Translations under genes and position numbers: made by a program
The notes under the pieces: model-generated
The model's database searches: none
Told to the model about the DNA's origin: nothing
The model's input: the letters and a program-made list of their open reading frames with translations, nothing else
From: Trichomonas vaginalis G3
Taxonomy: Eukaryota > Parabasalia > Trichomonadida > Trichomonadidae
DNA: 64,000 bases
NCBI RefSeq assembly: GCF_026262505.1
Contig: NC_067206.1
Coordinates: 22,335,896-22,399,895, forward strand
Direction: 5' to 3'
Shown here: positions 47,413 through 57,932 of the stretch, one piece after another
Layout: each line of letters begins with the position of its first letter
Position numbering within the stretch: position 1 is the stretch's first letter

Positions 47413-49506
47413 TTAATCTTTGTCAACGAATTGATCAATTTTATCTTCATCATTCAACTCTTTAGATGTCAATGAAGCAATCTTTTCGAATATTGTTTCA
47501 TTCCTGAGTTTGTTTACAATTGAATCAAAATTTTCATCAGTGAATTTCAAATCAGAATAATCAGAATAAGGAACTAACTGAAGCAATGATACTCTTCTCG
47601 ATATATCACTTATTTTCCTCTTAATTTTGAGGTTTTCAAGAAAATCTAAATTATTTTCAGTTCCAAAGATGTGGAGCTCTTCCATGTCACTGAGAGGAAG
47701 ATTGGTAGCAAGTATCGACTTAGAGTTAGCTACTTCCTTCCATAACTCTAAGAAATAATAAGGAGTTCTCGGATGAAAACAATCAACAAAAAATTCAGAG
47801 AGTTGTGTCACTTTTTCAAGAAGGGAAATTAGAGCTGGAATTGAATTTTCGCATTGTTCCTTAGCTTCCAATCTCAAGTGGCTGATCCAAGAGGCTCCAC
47901 AGAGTGAGATGATGAAGTGCGACAGGATGGCATCATTAAAATTCCCACTGAGTTCGATTCCTTTGATTTTTAACTCAAAAATCAATTTGGCCAAAAAAGA
48001 AAGAAAAATTTGACAGTTATCGGTTAAAATGTCATTCAAAATTAAGCAATGTAATCGCTTTTGGGTATTAACGAAGGCAAAGAACGAGTTATACGCATTT
48101 GATGAGAAACAATTGCCTGTTAAGTCGATTTCGCACAAATTTGGATAAATTTTATCAAATTCAAGCAAATTGAAAGCGTTAAAGACATCATCCTTCATGA
48201 CAAGGCCTTGTGCTGCGAAAACAATGCTTCTTCGATGCCATTTCCGAGTCAAAAACTGTAAAAGTGACAAGAAAATTTCTTGTGTGAAACTACATTGGGA
48301 AACATTGAAATACAATAGTGTATTTGGCATATCCAAGTCATCAGAGATGTTTGTTTTGAACACCATTGCTCTCAAAGTGATAGTTTTCAGATGAGAATAA
48401 TTTTTATCGCATAAAGTCCTTAATAACAAGGTTGCATCGATCTCCAAGCCTCTAAATACGACAGTCTCGAGGTTTAAAGCGAAATTCATTAACCTAGTTA
48501 TGTCATCAAAAGGAAATGGTTTCATTTGCACCCTATGCATGTAAAGTTTCTTTAATTTCGTAGCTGGTGGTGATAATGACATGTAGGTAATGATATCTCC
48601 GAACTCTTGAGCTCTCAAAGTACAAACAGAAAGTGCTAATTCTTGAATAGGAGTAACAAAGTCAACTGATGCGTTAATGAAGTCAATAGCAAGTTGCCCA
48701 CAACATCTCATGAATAAATATCTGTTGATTGATGTCTCTTCGTGTGCAAATTTAAAAGTTATCGGGTTTTGTTCTTTGTAATCCGAAAAAATCACTTGGG
48801 AGATATGATTCGTTTGTGACAAAATCACATTGAGTAGATCTGATAGGTTGGGATCAGTGTAAGCCTGAAATAAAATCGTATTTATTTTAGATTCATAAGC
48901 AATTGTAGTTCCGTATGTCTGAAACATGTTGCCGACTTGTAATTCAGGAGTTATGATGATTTGATCTTTGAGATTTTCTTCTTGTTTCCTGAAATAAGTT
49001 GCATTTTCTATAAATTCGCTTTTTTCTTTGTAGAAATGTGCTAAAGCTATCGTTCTTTTGAAAAATAAATCATTTGGCCTATTCTTAGGCTTCATATTTT
49101 GAAGAGGAAGGCCAGATCTGACTCTAAGTTTTGGAGGATTCTTAAATTTATAAGTGACTTCTAGAAATATGCTAATAATCATACTTAATAATTCATCTAC
49201 TTGAGGATGCTTGACAGATATTTTCGTTGTATCATGATATAATTTTAATTGTCCTTCTTCTGTTCCACAGCGACTCAAATCAAGCAATGGAATTTCATAT
49301 ACTAATTCTGTGTTTCCGAAAATTGTTGCCTTTATAAAATAAAGTGCTCCATATGTTAAAATGAAAAATCCATTATAGGAATTTTGTTGTTTTCCGACTG
49401 AAATATCAGCTTGAACAGCTATTAAAATTTGTTCTAATGAAGACCAGATATGATTATACATTGATTGAAGTTTTGCTTCTGGTATTGAAATAAAGCGATC
49501 ATTCAT
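47413..49506 (-). CDS. CARMIL-like leucine-rich repeat protein
   Basis: I start at the ATG at 49506 (MNDRFISIPEAKLQSMYNHI) because an Inr box TCATTA lies 8-13 bases upstream; 697 residues. The N-terminal 110 residues resemble a PH-like domain (YGALYFIKATIFGNTELVYE, LDLSRCG). A long helical linker follows, then irregular ribonuclease-inhibitor-type LRRs from about 250 to 600 (ELALSVCTLRAQEFGDIITY, LETVVFRGLEIDATLLLRTL, LCEIDLTGNCFSSNAYNSFF, IKGIELSGNFNDAILSHFI). The tail is acidic. CARMIL proteins regulate actin capping protein, and trichomonads have an expanded LRR family of this shape. Family level is fairly safe, function is inference. Confidence 0.7.
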   Translation of the reverse strand: MNDRFISIPEAKLQSMYNHIWSSLEQILIAVQADISVGKQQNSYNGFFILTYGALYFIKATIFGNTELVYEIPLLDLSRCGTEEGQLKLYHDTTKISVKHPQVDELLSMIISIFLEVTYKFKNPPKLRVRSGLPLQNMKPKNRPNDLFFKRTIALAHFYKEKSEFIENATYFRKQEENLKDQIIITPELQVGNMFQTYGTTIAYESKINTILFQAYTDPNLSDLLNVILSQTNHISQVIFSDYKEQNPITFKFAHEETSINRYLFMRCCGQLAIDFINASVDFVTPIQELALSVCTLRAQEFGDIITYMSLSPPATKLKKLYMHRVQMKPFPFDDITRLMNFALNLETVVFRGLEIDATLLLRTLCDKNYSHLKTITLRAMVFKTNISDDLDMPNTLLYFNVSQCSFTQEIFLSLLQFLTRKWHRRSIVFAAQGLVMKDDVFNAFNLLEFDKIYPNLCEIDLTGNCFSSNAYNSFFAFVNTQKRLHCLILNDILTDNCQIFLSFLAKLIFELKIKGIELSGNFNDAILSHFIISLCGASWISHLRLEAKEQCENSIPALISLLEKVTQLSEFFVDCFHPRTPYYFLELWKEVANSKSILATNLPLSDMEELHIFGTENNLDFLENLKIKRKISDISRRVSLLQLVPYSDYSDLKFTDENFDSIVNKLRNETIFEKIASLTSKELNDEDKIDQFVDKD

Positions 49507-49513
49507 CAATATA

Positions 49514-49519
49514 TAATGA
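49514..49519 (-). promoter_or_regulatory. Inr box of the LRR gene
   Basis: TCATTA on the minus strand, matching the trichomonad initiator TCAYTW, 7 bases before the ATG at 49506. Confidence 0.65.
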
Positions 49520-49856
49520 CTATGAAAAGTTATCAAATCATATTTTTATCAACAAAGGATCATATGTGCACTTATATTGGCGTATAAATGTACATATTGA
49601 AATTGAAATCCATCTAAAAATATAATTATTCATTTTCTTTTGGTGAAAATCAATCATACAACTTTTATTAGATCCATTCATAAGTTTTTTCAGATTTTAA
49701 TTCAAATTCCGATAAAAAAATCCTGAAAAAAATTGATTGTGTTGGAATTTTAAAATTCTTAAGAATTGTTTGAAACATATTATATTTCAATAAAGTTAAG
49801 TGAATTTACAATATGGAATTCAATGGAAAAAAATTTTTTTTGTCATAATTTTTAGG

Positions 49857-50324
49857 ATGAGTCAAAAAAGGAAGTTATTAGCAGCAGAACTTAGACTTCA
49901 GAAGGATTTTGCACTTCTTGATGACTATCGTGGCATTAAAGTTGTTTTTCCCAAATCAGACGATTTATTACATTTCAATATTCGTATAAAACCAACGAGA
50001 GGCATTTGGAAAGATCACAATTTTGATTTAAAGTTTGATGTTCCTGAAGAATTCCCCATTGCTCCACCACATGTTACACTTTTGACAAAAATTTGGCATC
50101 CAAATATCGATGAAGAAGGAAACATTTGCTTAAATATCATTAAAGGAGATTACAATCCAACTATTACAATCCTTCAAATTATTCAAGGCATCGAATTGAT
50201 ATTTGTCACTCCAAATCCTTACTCCCCACTAAATAATGCTGCAGCAGAAATGTTAATTCATGATGAAAGTGGATTTAGAGAAAAAGTGGAAGAATATATG
50301 GAGGAGTTTTGTCCATGCGACTAA
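49857..50324 (+). CDS. Ubiquitin-conjugating-type enzyme, UBC12 (NEDD8 E2)-like
   Basis: I start at the ATG at 49857 (MSQKRKLLAAELRLQKDFAL), 155 residues; the in-frame ATG at 49800 would add an unlikely Phe-rich leader. It has a typical UBC fold: PEEFPIAPPHVTLLTKIWHPN, with HPN at 81-83 and the catalytic Cys91 in EEGNICLNI. A UBC12-like tract YNPTITILQIIQGIELIF and NPYSPLNNAAAEML follows. Residues around the active site favour the NEDD8-specific E2 over general ubiquitin E2s. NEDD8 is passed to cullins, which activates cullin-RING ligases. A TCATAA sequence 14 bases upstream is an imperfect Inr. Confidence 0.75.
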   Translation: MSQKRKLLAAELRLQKDFALLDDYRGIKVVFPKSDDLLHFNIRIKPTRGIWKDHNFDLKFDVPEEFPIAPPHVTLLTKIWHPNIDEEGNICLNIIKGDYNPTITILQIIQGIELIFVTPNPYSPLNNAAAEMLIHDESGFREKVEEYMEEFCPCD

Positions 50325-50825
50325 ACAATAAAAAAATTATAGATTAATTTTTTTTGAAATAGATTCGGAAAAGAAACCATTTCGATTTAGCTTTCTTAGT
50401 AATTAACAATTTTATAGTGATAATAGAAATGAAATCATTAATTACTGATTATATCTAAATTCTCGTTCAAAACCTATTATATTGAAGATTTTACTGATTC
50501 ACTTTACAAATAATCTTGATTCAAATATAATACTCCTTAATAACTCAATTGTGCAAGTAAAAGAATCCAATTCATATAATTTGGATCTGAAATTTGGTTT
50601 TGATGGAATATCTCAATTCATGCTTTCTGGTTTATTAGAAGGAAAACTCAATTAGACAACCAGATAAAGTTATTTCCATCAAAATTAAAATTTCGAATCA
50701 GATAAATTGAAAGAAATAGTAGAAAACAATACAAAGAATATGAGTTGAGGGGAATAAACGTGCAGAAATATAATTTTTTTGGTAAATAAAAAAAATTATT
50801 AAATATGAGCACAAATATAAAATCT
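50325..50825. other. AT-rich intergenic gap
   Basis: 500 bp between the convergent E2 and Rpt2 genes. No further feature is seen. Confidence 0.5.
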
Positions 50826-52232
50826 TTAAATGTAAAGACCCTCTGGAATATTCTCCTTACGACGATACATAACCATTTCGCGTCCCTTTCTGAAATCTGC
50901 CTGGCATTCCATCAAACGGCCATCTCTAAGCGCGATGAGGCCTGCTTCAGAGCAGATAGCCTTGATATCAGCTCCACTGATTTCATCCTTAGTGTTAGCG
51001 AACTCCATGAGGTTTACATCTGGTGCCAAGTGCATATTTGCTGTATGTATCTGGAAGATTTTGAGTTTTGTCTTATTATCAGGGAATGGTAATTCGATTT
51101 TACGATCGATACGGCCTGGACGGATAAGAGCAGGGTCCAATGTCTCAATACGATTTGTAGCCATGATGACTTTAATATCACCGCGGTCATCGAAACCATC
51201 AAGTTGGTTGAGGAGTTCAAGCATAGTACGCTGAACTTCACGTTCACCACTTGATGTTGAATCATATCTCTTTGTACCGACGGCATCGATTTCATCAATG
51301 AAGACAATGGATGGGGCAAGCTCGTGGGCGGTCTTGAAAAGCTCTCTGACCAATTTCGGACCTTCACCGAGGTATTTCTGAATTAATTCGGAACCGACAA
51401 CACGAAGGAAGGTTGCGGATGTAGATTTAGCGACAGCTCTTGCAAGTAATGTCTTGCCTGTACCTGGTGGACCGAAAAGAATGACACCTTTTGGTGGCTG
51501 AACACCGATTTCATCAAATTGCTCTGGATGAGTCAATGGAAGCTCTACGGCTTCCTTGATATCGACAATTTGGTCTTCGAGACCACCGATATCGGCGAAA
51601 GATTCAAGTGGGGCATTTTCGACTTTCATGACGTCGACAAGTGGATTTGCGTCGTCATCAAGAAGGCCGACGATTGTAAGAGCCTTTTCGTGAAGTAAAA
51701 CGGAGCATCCAATTTGAAGAGCCTTGCGATCGACAAATGAAGAAATTGTAACGTAAAAGTCTTGCACTGAGCGTGAAACAATAGCGTGATCATCATCAAC
51801 GATTTCTTCTAATGTTCCTACCATCATAGGAGAGCCACGAACTTCTTCGAGTTTGCGGCGCTTATCTTCTTGCTGTTGTTCGCGTGAAGATAATGTTTCG
51901 CAGTTGTTGATGAACTCCTCTTCCATTTTGAGCCAGTCCTTAACGCGTTCGAGCTTTAAAAGACGAAGTTGGCACTTTGCATTTGGTGTAACTGTTGGAA
52001 TATGAGTATTTTTAGCTCCTCTTTGAGCTTTTTGGAACTGGTTGTTCTTCAAAGCATGCTTTTTTCTCTCTTCTTCTGTAAGTTTCTTCTTTGGATTTAC
52101 AGATTCTTCCTCTTTTCCTTCTTTCTTTTCTTCTTCATTTGGAGCATTATTTTCCTCCTCCTTTTTCTCGTTATTTTCTTGTTCTTTCTTGCCGTCTCCT
52201 TCTACTGGTTTCTCTTGTTGTTGTTCACTCAT
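50826..52232 (-). CDS. RPT2: 26S proteasome regulatory ATPase Rpt2 (PSMC1)
   Basis: 468 residues: a Lys/Glu-rich N-terminal tail, a coiled coil (about 88-132), an OB domain ([20 protein letters not shown]) and an AAA+ ATPase domain. Walker A is GPPGTGKT (254-261), Walker B FIDEID (311-316), the sensor/Arg-finger segment [20 protein letters not shown], and the C-terminal lid. The protein ends EGLYI, an HbYX-type tail that docks into the 20S alpha ring and opens its gate. The N-terminal PKKKL and [19 protein letters not shown] segment are typical of Rpt2 among the six subunits. It works in the proteasome base, unfolding ubiquitylated proteins. The charged N-terminal tail is somewhat longer than usual. 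An Inr box lies 3 bases before the ATG. Confidence 0.95.
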   Translation of the reverse strand: MSEQQQEKPVEGDGKKEQENNEKKEEENNAPNEEEKKEGKEEESVNPKKKLTEEERKKHALKNNQFQKAQRGAKNTHIPTVTPNAKCQLRLLKLERVKDWLKMEEEFINNCETLSSREQQQEDKRRKLEEVRGSPMMVGTLEEIVDDDHAIVSRSVQDFYVTISSFVDRKALQIGCSVLLHEKALTIVGLLDDDANPLVDVMKVENAPLESFADIGGLEDQIVDIKEAVELPLTHPEQFDEIGVQPPKGVILFGPPGTGKTLLARAVAKSTSATFLRVVGSELIQKYLGEGPKLVRELFKTAHELAPSIVFIDEIDAVGTKRYDSTSSGEREVQRTMLELLNQLDGFDDRGDIKVIMATNRIETLDPALIRPGRIDRKIELPFPDNKTKLKIFQIHTANMHLAPDVNLMEFANTKDEISGADIKAICSEAGLIALRDGRLMECQADFRKGREMVMYRRKENIPEGLYI

Positions 52233-52235
52233 TTT

Positions 52236-52241
52236 AAATGA
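52236..52241 (-). promoter_or_regulatory. Inr box of the Rpt2 gene
   Basis: TCATTT on the minus strand, only 3 bases before the ATG at 52232. Such extremely short 5' leaders are normal in trichomonads. Confidence 0.7.
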
Positions 52242-52675
52242 CGATAAAAAATAGGTTGGTCAAAAAAAATTTCATCAAAAATTTGTTTGCTAAAAATAAT
52301 TATTGATTAATGGTACCATATGAAACTACATTTAATAGCCAAAATAAATTGATACATAAATCATTGAATAAATTTTCCAATAATTTTTATCAAATAAAAT
52401 CGTTCTCACTCTAAATATCAATATGTTAGCTTTACAACTTGAACTACATAACACACAGAATAGGTGTTTCTTATATCAATACTTTATTCTGTGTTAAAGT
52501 CACTCTAAAGCCTTGGCATTGCTAGTGCCAGCTAATCCATATTCATATGTTTAAAGGTAAGAGTTAAAAGGTGAGAAAATGGACTTCATTGAAATAAATT
52601 TATGATATGAAGAATCTCGATGTTAGATTTTATATAACATATGGTATTTATTCATATCAAACAAACAAAGTAATC
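52242..52675. other. AT-rich intergenic gap
   Basis: About 430 bp. A hairpin-like pair (ACACAGAATA near 52450 and TATTCTGTGT near 52487) is the only structure seen. Confidence 0.45.
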
Positions 52676-52945
52676 TTATTGTGGATAAGGAGAAGTAAAT
52701 ATTGGTTCTGTTGTATTTGGAACACCTCTATGACGAGCAATATCTTGCAATTCAAACATTTGCTGCTGTAATTGAGTCCATATTTGATTTGCAGGTAATT
52801 GAGTCTCTGTGCAATCCATTTTATCAGTTCTTTTCCATGGATCGATTAAGCTACGATTGAGAAAAGATTTAGACATCGGATCTGGAAGATCATTATCGAA
52901 TGAATATTCTTCAGGTTTTGTTTTGGCTGGGGCAGTTGATTTCAT
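52676..52945 (-). CDS. Small hypothetical protein
   Basis: 89 residues, Pro/Asp/Gln-rich and without a recognised domain: YSFDNDLPDPMSKSFLNRSL, DPWKRTDKMDCTETQLPANQ, then a short helix IWTQLQQQMFELQDIARHRG and PIFTSPYPQ. The amino acid use looks like real coding rather than AT-rich chance. It lies between Rpt2 and a PPPDE peptidase gene, all on the minus strand. No Inr box is obvious. Confidence 0.45.
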   Translation of the reverse strand: MKSTAPAKTKPEEYSFDNDLPDPMSKSFLNRSLIDPWKRTDKMDCTETQLPANQIWTQLQQQMFELQDIARHRGVPNTTEPIFTSPYPQ

Positions 52946-53106
52946 CTTGGAGTTGTACGCTAAAGAATTTTTGACATGTAAAGCGTCAATTTTATGAAAA
53001 ATCTCAACACTAAAAATTCAATATGATGCAAAAGATCAAAACAGAATTTGGCATATCATACATAATTTACAAACGACAAACAATATAAATATAATATAAC
53101 ATAATT

Positions 53107-53715
53107 TCATTGATTCTTACCATGCGATGGTTCTGTTACAACAGCATCACTGCCTTCAGATCCTACTTCGTCAATATCGTAAGGATCTGAATCTCCTTGG
53201 TATTTATTAAAATTGCAAACTTCTTTTGGAAAACTAAAGCCAGGAACGTATCTAACGAATCCTAAAAAGTGTGACAATGAAATATTAAATACGAATCTTC
53301 CTATGCTTTCGCTTCTTGTCACCCAATAAGGATAATTTTGAACGTTATTTTCTCCAACAAGGATTTTGCAAAATTCCAAAGTAAAAGAATTGCAGTTATG
53401 GTATAGAACATGATAGTAATCGCTAAGCCATTTATCAGAAGCCTTTAATTGATGGCAAATCTCTCTGCATTCTTCGACTGATAAAGATGTCTCTCCAATT
53501 TCATGTGATGAGTTAAATGAACCTTGCATAACAGATGGTAATTGATTTATAACTTCAGGACCGTCAATCCCTGTAATTCCTCTTTGACAAAATCCGTAAT
53601 AATATTCATATTCTTCGCCAATAACAATGCTTGTATGGTAAACACCAACTTTGAAACACGCAAATACTTTGTTCAGTGGTGTAAGATTGAATACATTCAC
53701 CTTGATTTTCGTCAT
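53107..53715 (-). CDS. PPPDE/DeSI-type deubiquitinating or deSUMOylating peptidase
   Basis: I start at the ATG at 53715 (MTKIKVNVFNLTPLNKVFAC), 202 residues. The PPPDE domain spans about 4-150. The catalytic His is in VGVYHTSIVIGEEYEYYYGF (His27), and the catalytic Cys is in YHVLYHNCNSFTLEFCKILV (Cys108, with the conserved NCN). The family comprises thiol isopeptidases that remove SUMO or ubiquitin from proteins, in cytoplasm and nucleus. The C-terminal tail is acidic and probably disordered. It is complete for the family, whose usual length is 150-220 residues. Confidence 0.87.
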   Translation of the reverse strand: MTKIKVNVFNLTPLNKVFACFKVGVYHTSIVIGEEYEYYYGFCQRGITGIDGPEVINQLPSVMQGSFNSSHEIGETSLSVEECREICHQLKASDKWLSDYYHVLYHNCNSFTLEFCKILVGENNVQNYPYWVTRSESIGRFVFNISLSHFLGFVRYVPGFSFPKEVCNFNKYQGDSDPYDIDEVGSEGSDAVVTEPSHGKNQ

Positions 53716-54273
53716 TTTGCACAAATTGAAAACCGACACAGAGTTTTACTCAAATAATTGATTATGATTTATCACACATCCTTAAGTTAATTTAAGAAAG
53801 GTTGTAAAAAATCGTTTGCAAGCATTCAAATTTTCAGAACTTTTAACGTTCATGAAAATTAGAATTTGCAAACGATTAAAGAAATTATTGTGGGAGAAGT
53901 GCTTCAACCTTAAAGCAAGCAATATCGGACCTATATTTTAACTATAAGCTTGTTGATTGCAATATGGGTTTCACACGTTGTGAAATGTTCCAGTTCGAAG
54001 ATTTTTCTGATTATTATATTTGATTTTGATTAGACTATGTGTTTAATAGTTCTTTTGGTAGTATATATTCATAATTTAGTCGAATTAGTAGCGTTTACAA
54101 CTTATTTCGGCGTTTACAGCTTAATAAACCTTAAACGGTAATTCCTGGAAATAGAGGGTATTAATTGAGCAATGTAGTTCAAGGGTGAGAATCTTTTAAC
54201 AAAAATGATATATATCGAACAAATTAGAGTTTTCGATTTTGAAACTTTCATTAGAAGAGAATGAAATATTAGA
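53716..54273. other. AT-rich intergenic gap
   Basis: About 550 bp. A near-palindrome ATCGTTTGCAAGCATTC / GAATTTGCAAACGATT lies at about 53812-53876. No gene is recognised. Confidence 0.45.
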
Positions 54274-55253
54274 TTATGAAGATTTAGAAATGTTTACTAA
54301 AGTTTGTAAAAAAAGAGAAAGTCTATTAACATAAGAAATACTTTTTTTGATAATTGCAAATTCTGCTTGGCAAATATCAGTTGAAAAATGAATCAATTTG
54401 TTAGTAAATAGTTCTCTTGTATTAGTAGGTACTACATTTCTATAAAATGTATTTGAAATCGAATTGTCAATGTAACAATTATCAACTGTTAATTGATCAT
54501 CATAGTTATATATCAAATATGAACCTTGAGGAACAGTGTTGTTAATAAAAGAACAACTTTTTACAGTAAGAGAATTATCTGAATGGTAAATAATAATTCC
54601 AAAATCTGATGTTGCTATGGTATTATTTATAATATTACATGAATCAATCAAAGAGTTATTCCAAATACTTAGAATCATAGTACTTATTGCTAAATTATTA
54701 ACAACAGTTGTATAGTTATATTTTGTTGTGTAATTAACATTAGGACTTTTAATCCAACCAGCAGGGCAGTAACTAGCTTTACATGATGAGAAATTTGTTG
54801 ATGAAACTACGATATTATCACGTTCTGCTTCAATAGAACAACCAAAACTTTCTTTTCCTACATCGAAAAGGGAACTTTCAATAATAAAGTTTAAGTTATC
54901 TTTGTCAACTTTTGTATATGAAAAATGTGCTCCACTTTGGCTTTGGCATTTTGTACAACAGAATTTTCGTTGAACAATAGAACTATTACTCCCAATTTTG
55001 AAGTAAATGCAACTTCCACTTGATGTTGAAGTGCATTTACTAAAAGAACACCGATTATGTAAAAGCAAAGAGTTTTCAATTGGGTAAAAGTTGATAACTC
55101 TATCGTTATCATCAAAAAAATTACACTCATCTAAGTAATATTGACCTTTCTCTGCATCTGGACTACAATTTTGACAATGCTTAGTTTGTTCTCCTACAAA
55201 TTCACTCGCAAAGTAACTGTTCCATAAAAAACTATCTCCATCAGAAATTTGTC
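54274..55253 (-). CDS. Pmp-like beta-helix repeat family, copy D
   Basis: Open frame over the whole family unit, about 325 codons. It starts just inside the GACAAATTTCTGATGG boundary (55238-55253) with DGDSFLWNSYFASEFVGEQT and ends NISKSS. There is no ATG before the first third; a TTG at 55068 gives MLLHNRCSFSKCTSTSSGSC if used. Cys-rich head and CxFINNT strands are as in the other copies. The clean open frame argues against long neutral decay. It lies between the DeSI peptidase and Hsp70 genes. Confidence 0.5.
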
Positions 55254-55850
55254 AAATTTGTCAAAACCGAGAAAAAAACATCTGATTTCTAAACTGCGGG
55301 ACAAAAGGCGTAAGTAAATTTAAAAATTTTTTTATCTTCCAGATTTATGCTACACTTCCAAATTTGATCATATAATATTATACTCTTTATGCCATTGAAT
55401 AGCTTCGCAGGATAATTTGATATTCATAGTAACATTGTATGTTCTTTATGAGCTTATCAGACACAGAAATGTTATTTATCTCGTACTATCTACTTATAGA
55501 TTCTTGAGCTCGAAGTGTAATGAATCAGTTGATCTCATTAAAAATTATAAGATATCTAATATGCTCCAATTTTAGATATGTTTGTGTATGCCAACATATT
55601 ATTCAATCAATTTTACACTATTACCTTCTAATAGACTAAAATTCCATCTTATTTAGCCCTTCTGATGCAAAGATTAAAGAACTTATATCAATCGAGAAAG
55701 TCTGCTTAATTTCAAAAAACAATCCTTGCATCAACACATCGATTGCATTCACAGAATAGAAATTCAAATTAATCGAATAGAAAACATGAGCATTTATGTT
55801 TGAGGGTTTGTCAAAGAATATAGATCATTTTAAAACATAAATAAATATTT
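55254..55850. other. AT-rich intergenic gap
   Basis: About 600 bp with no gene or repeat recognised. Confidence 0.45.
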
Positions 55851-57932
55851 TTATTCATCAGCTAATTCAGGGAAAACCGAATAAATTTCTCTCATCAAAG
55901 ATTCCATGTTTTCTACCAACTCATTAATTCTTTCAGGTGAAGGATCTTCTTCATCCTGCACGTCATCTATTAGATTAAAAACATTCTTTCTTAACTGGTT
56001 GTGTTCTGCATTTTTATTTGATTCCTCTCTGCACTTCTTCTTTATTTTCTCACCTAACAAAGGCAGTCTTGATGCCAATTTCTCGAATTCTTCCTTTGGA
56101 TTTCTCACAACAGCCAAGTTATTTCTAATTCTATCTAATTCTTGTTCTGATGTTCCAAGTTCTTTATTAAACACGTATTTGACTTTTTTGTTCTCAACAG
56201 ATGCATTCAATGTTAAAATACCACTTCTATCAATCGTCATCTCTATTGCAACTTCAACTTTTCCTGCTTTTCTCTTTGGAAAATCACTGATTGTAAACAT
56301 TCCCAAAAAACTATTTTCAGAAGCTTTCCTGTTTTCGCCTTGGAAAACAGCAATATCCATGAACTCCTGGTAATCAACAGTTGTACAATATGTCTGAACT
56401 TCTTTAGCGGGAATGACAACACCGCTTGGAATGATCTTCGAAAAAATGTCATTTTCTTCGCGAATTCCAAATGACAAACTCACTTTTTCTACAAGTTTTA
56501 TCTGTCTTCCATGTACCATTCTAGGTGTTGGCTTTGGTTTGTCTTCTTCCTCATCATGGTCGCTGTGGGAATGAGCTCTGACTTGTCTGTTCGGTCTTTC
56601 ACGCTGATTATTTGTTTGATCTGCTATGACATCTTCGATTTCGTGGTTCGTTGTATCAAATGCTGGTGCTGAAAAAGTCATTCTACTTCTTGGAGGTGTG
56701 GATGATGATGAATCTTCGGAAATTTCTTCAATTCCGTTAATTTCATGCTGTGGCTCGAATCCGTTGATGCAATGGAGGTTGTAGCATTGTAAACATGCAC
56801 CTCTGGATACAACTTCTAATGGTTTTATCGATTGCATCGGTTTTTTATCAAAATAATTTTCAATAAGTTCTCCAACAGCAGGTATTTGCGATGAGCCGCC
56901 AACAAGAATGATTTGGGAGATATCATCTGGCTGCAATTTGGCCTCGTTCAATGTTTCTTCGATTAAATCTTTTGCTTTTTCCAAAAATCCCGAAATTCGC
57001 TTCTCAAAATTACGTTTTGTAAGTTTTGCATTGAGATCAAAGCCTTGATAGAACTTATTAAGAGTAAAATTAGCTGTTCTAAGGTTTGATAAATTTCTTT
57101 TCAGTTTTTCGCATTCTATTTTAAGTAACATCATTGCCATTTGACCTTCTTTTGTGGACATATCAATTTTAACATTGTTTTGCTTCTCGAAATCGTCTTT
57201 GAAATAACCAACAAGAATTTTATCAATATCTTGGCCTCCGAAGTGCGGATTGCCTTTAGTTTTAACTACTCTGCATTCCGTTTGATTTATATCTACAATG
57301 GAAATGTCTAATGTGCCGCCACCGAAATCAAAAATTAAAACTTTTTCTTGTGTATGTTTTGGAAGTCCTTGGGCATATTCAAGGGCTGCAGCAGATGGCT
57401 CATCTAAAAGAGCAACGTGTTTGAATCCAGCGATCTCTTTTGCAGCTAAAATTGTTTTTTCTCTCTGAATTGAGTCAAAAGCAGCAGGAACTGTAACGAC
57501 AACATCGGAGCATTCGCCGGATGTAAGAGTTTTCTCTGTAATGTTCTTTAAATATCGTAAAATATGGCCCGAAATTTCTTCTGGAGCTAAAGGAATGATT
57601 TTGCCTTTATATTCGATGTTGATGTTAATAGAATTGTTTGCACCTCTTACCGTTTCAAACATCCAGTTCTTTCTGTCAATTTGGAAATCTTTATTATCAA
57701 ATTTCTTTCCAATCATTCTCTTTGAGTCATAAACAGTGTATTTAGTATTATTTAAAATCTGATTCATCGCAACAGCACCATATAGAATATTATCTCCGCA
57801 GTAACTGACATAAGATGGAATCTGAGAAGTGGAGCCATCTAGAATGGGACTAACTATATGTCTCTTTTCATCATATATATGAACACAACAATATGTTGTT
57901 CCTAAATCGATGCCAACGTGATGTCTCGTCAT
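55851..57932 (-). CDS. Divergent Hsp70 family chaperone
   Basis: 693 residues. The nucleotide-binding domain has GIDLGTTYCCVHIY (7-20), the phosphate motif FDFGGGTLDIS (201-211), LDEPSAAALEYAQG and ILVGGSSQIPAVGELI (about 335-350). The substrate-binding domain starts after residue 470 (VSLSFGIREENDIFSKIIPS) and is followed by a helical lid. Between the two lies an unusual acidic, His- and Ser-rich insert of about 75 residues (SEDSSSSTPPRSRM, HSHSDHDEEEDKPKPTPRM), where canonical Hsp70 has a short hydrophobic linker. There is no signal peptide, no KDEL and no EEVD end; it ends FPELADE. It is therefore a cytosolic-type but atypical Hsp70. Confidence 0.9.
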   Translation of the reverse strand: MTRHHVGIDLGTTYCCVHIYDEKRHIVSPILDGSTSQIPSYVSYCGDNILYGAVAMNQILNNTKYTVYDSKRMIGKKFDNKDFQIDRKNWMFETVRGANNSININIEYKGKIIPLAPEEISGHILRYLKNITEKTLTSGECSDVVVTVPAAFDSIQREKTILAAKEIAGFKHVALLDEPSAAALEYAQGLPKHTQEKVLIFDFGGGTLDISIVDINQTECRVVKTKGNPHFGGQDIDKILVGYFKDDFEKQNNVKIDMSTKEGQMAMMLLKIECEKLKRNLSNLRTANFTLNKFYQGFDLNAKLTKRNFEKRISGFLEKAKDLIEETLNEAKLQPDDISQIILVGGSSQIPAVGELIENYFDKKPMQSIKPLEVVSRGACLQCYNLHCINGFEPQHEINGIEEISEDSSSSTPPRSRMTFSAPAFDTTNHEIEDVIADQTNNQRERPNRQVRAHSHSDHDEEEDKPKPTPRMVHGRQIKLVEKVSLSFGIREENDIFSKIIPSGVVIPAKEVQTYCTTVDYQEFMDIAVFQGENRKASENSFLGMFTISDFPKRKAGKVEVAIEMTIDRSGILTLNASVENKKVKYVFNKELGTSEQELDRIRNNLAVVRNPKEEFEKLASRLPLLGEKIKKKCREESNKNAEHNQLRKNVFNLIDDVQDEEDPSPERINELVENMESLMREIYSVFPELADE

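Noticed and set aside
51969-52254. Very hydrophobic Phe/Leu/Ser-rich frames opposite the start of Rpt2
   Set aside because: Antisense of the Lys/Glu-rich N-terminal tail of Rpt2; the apparent membrane protein is an artefact.
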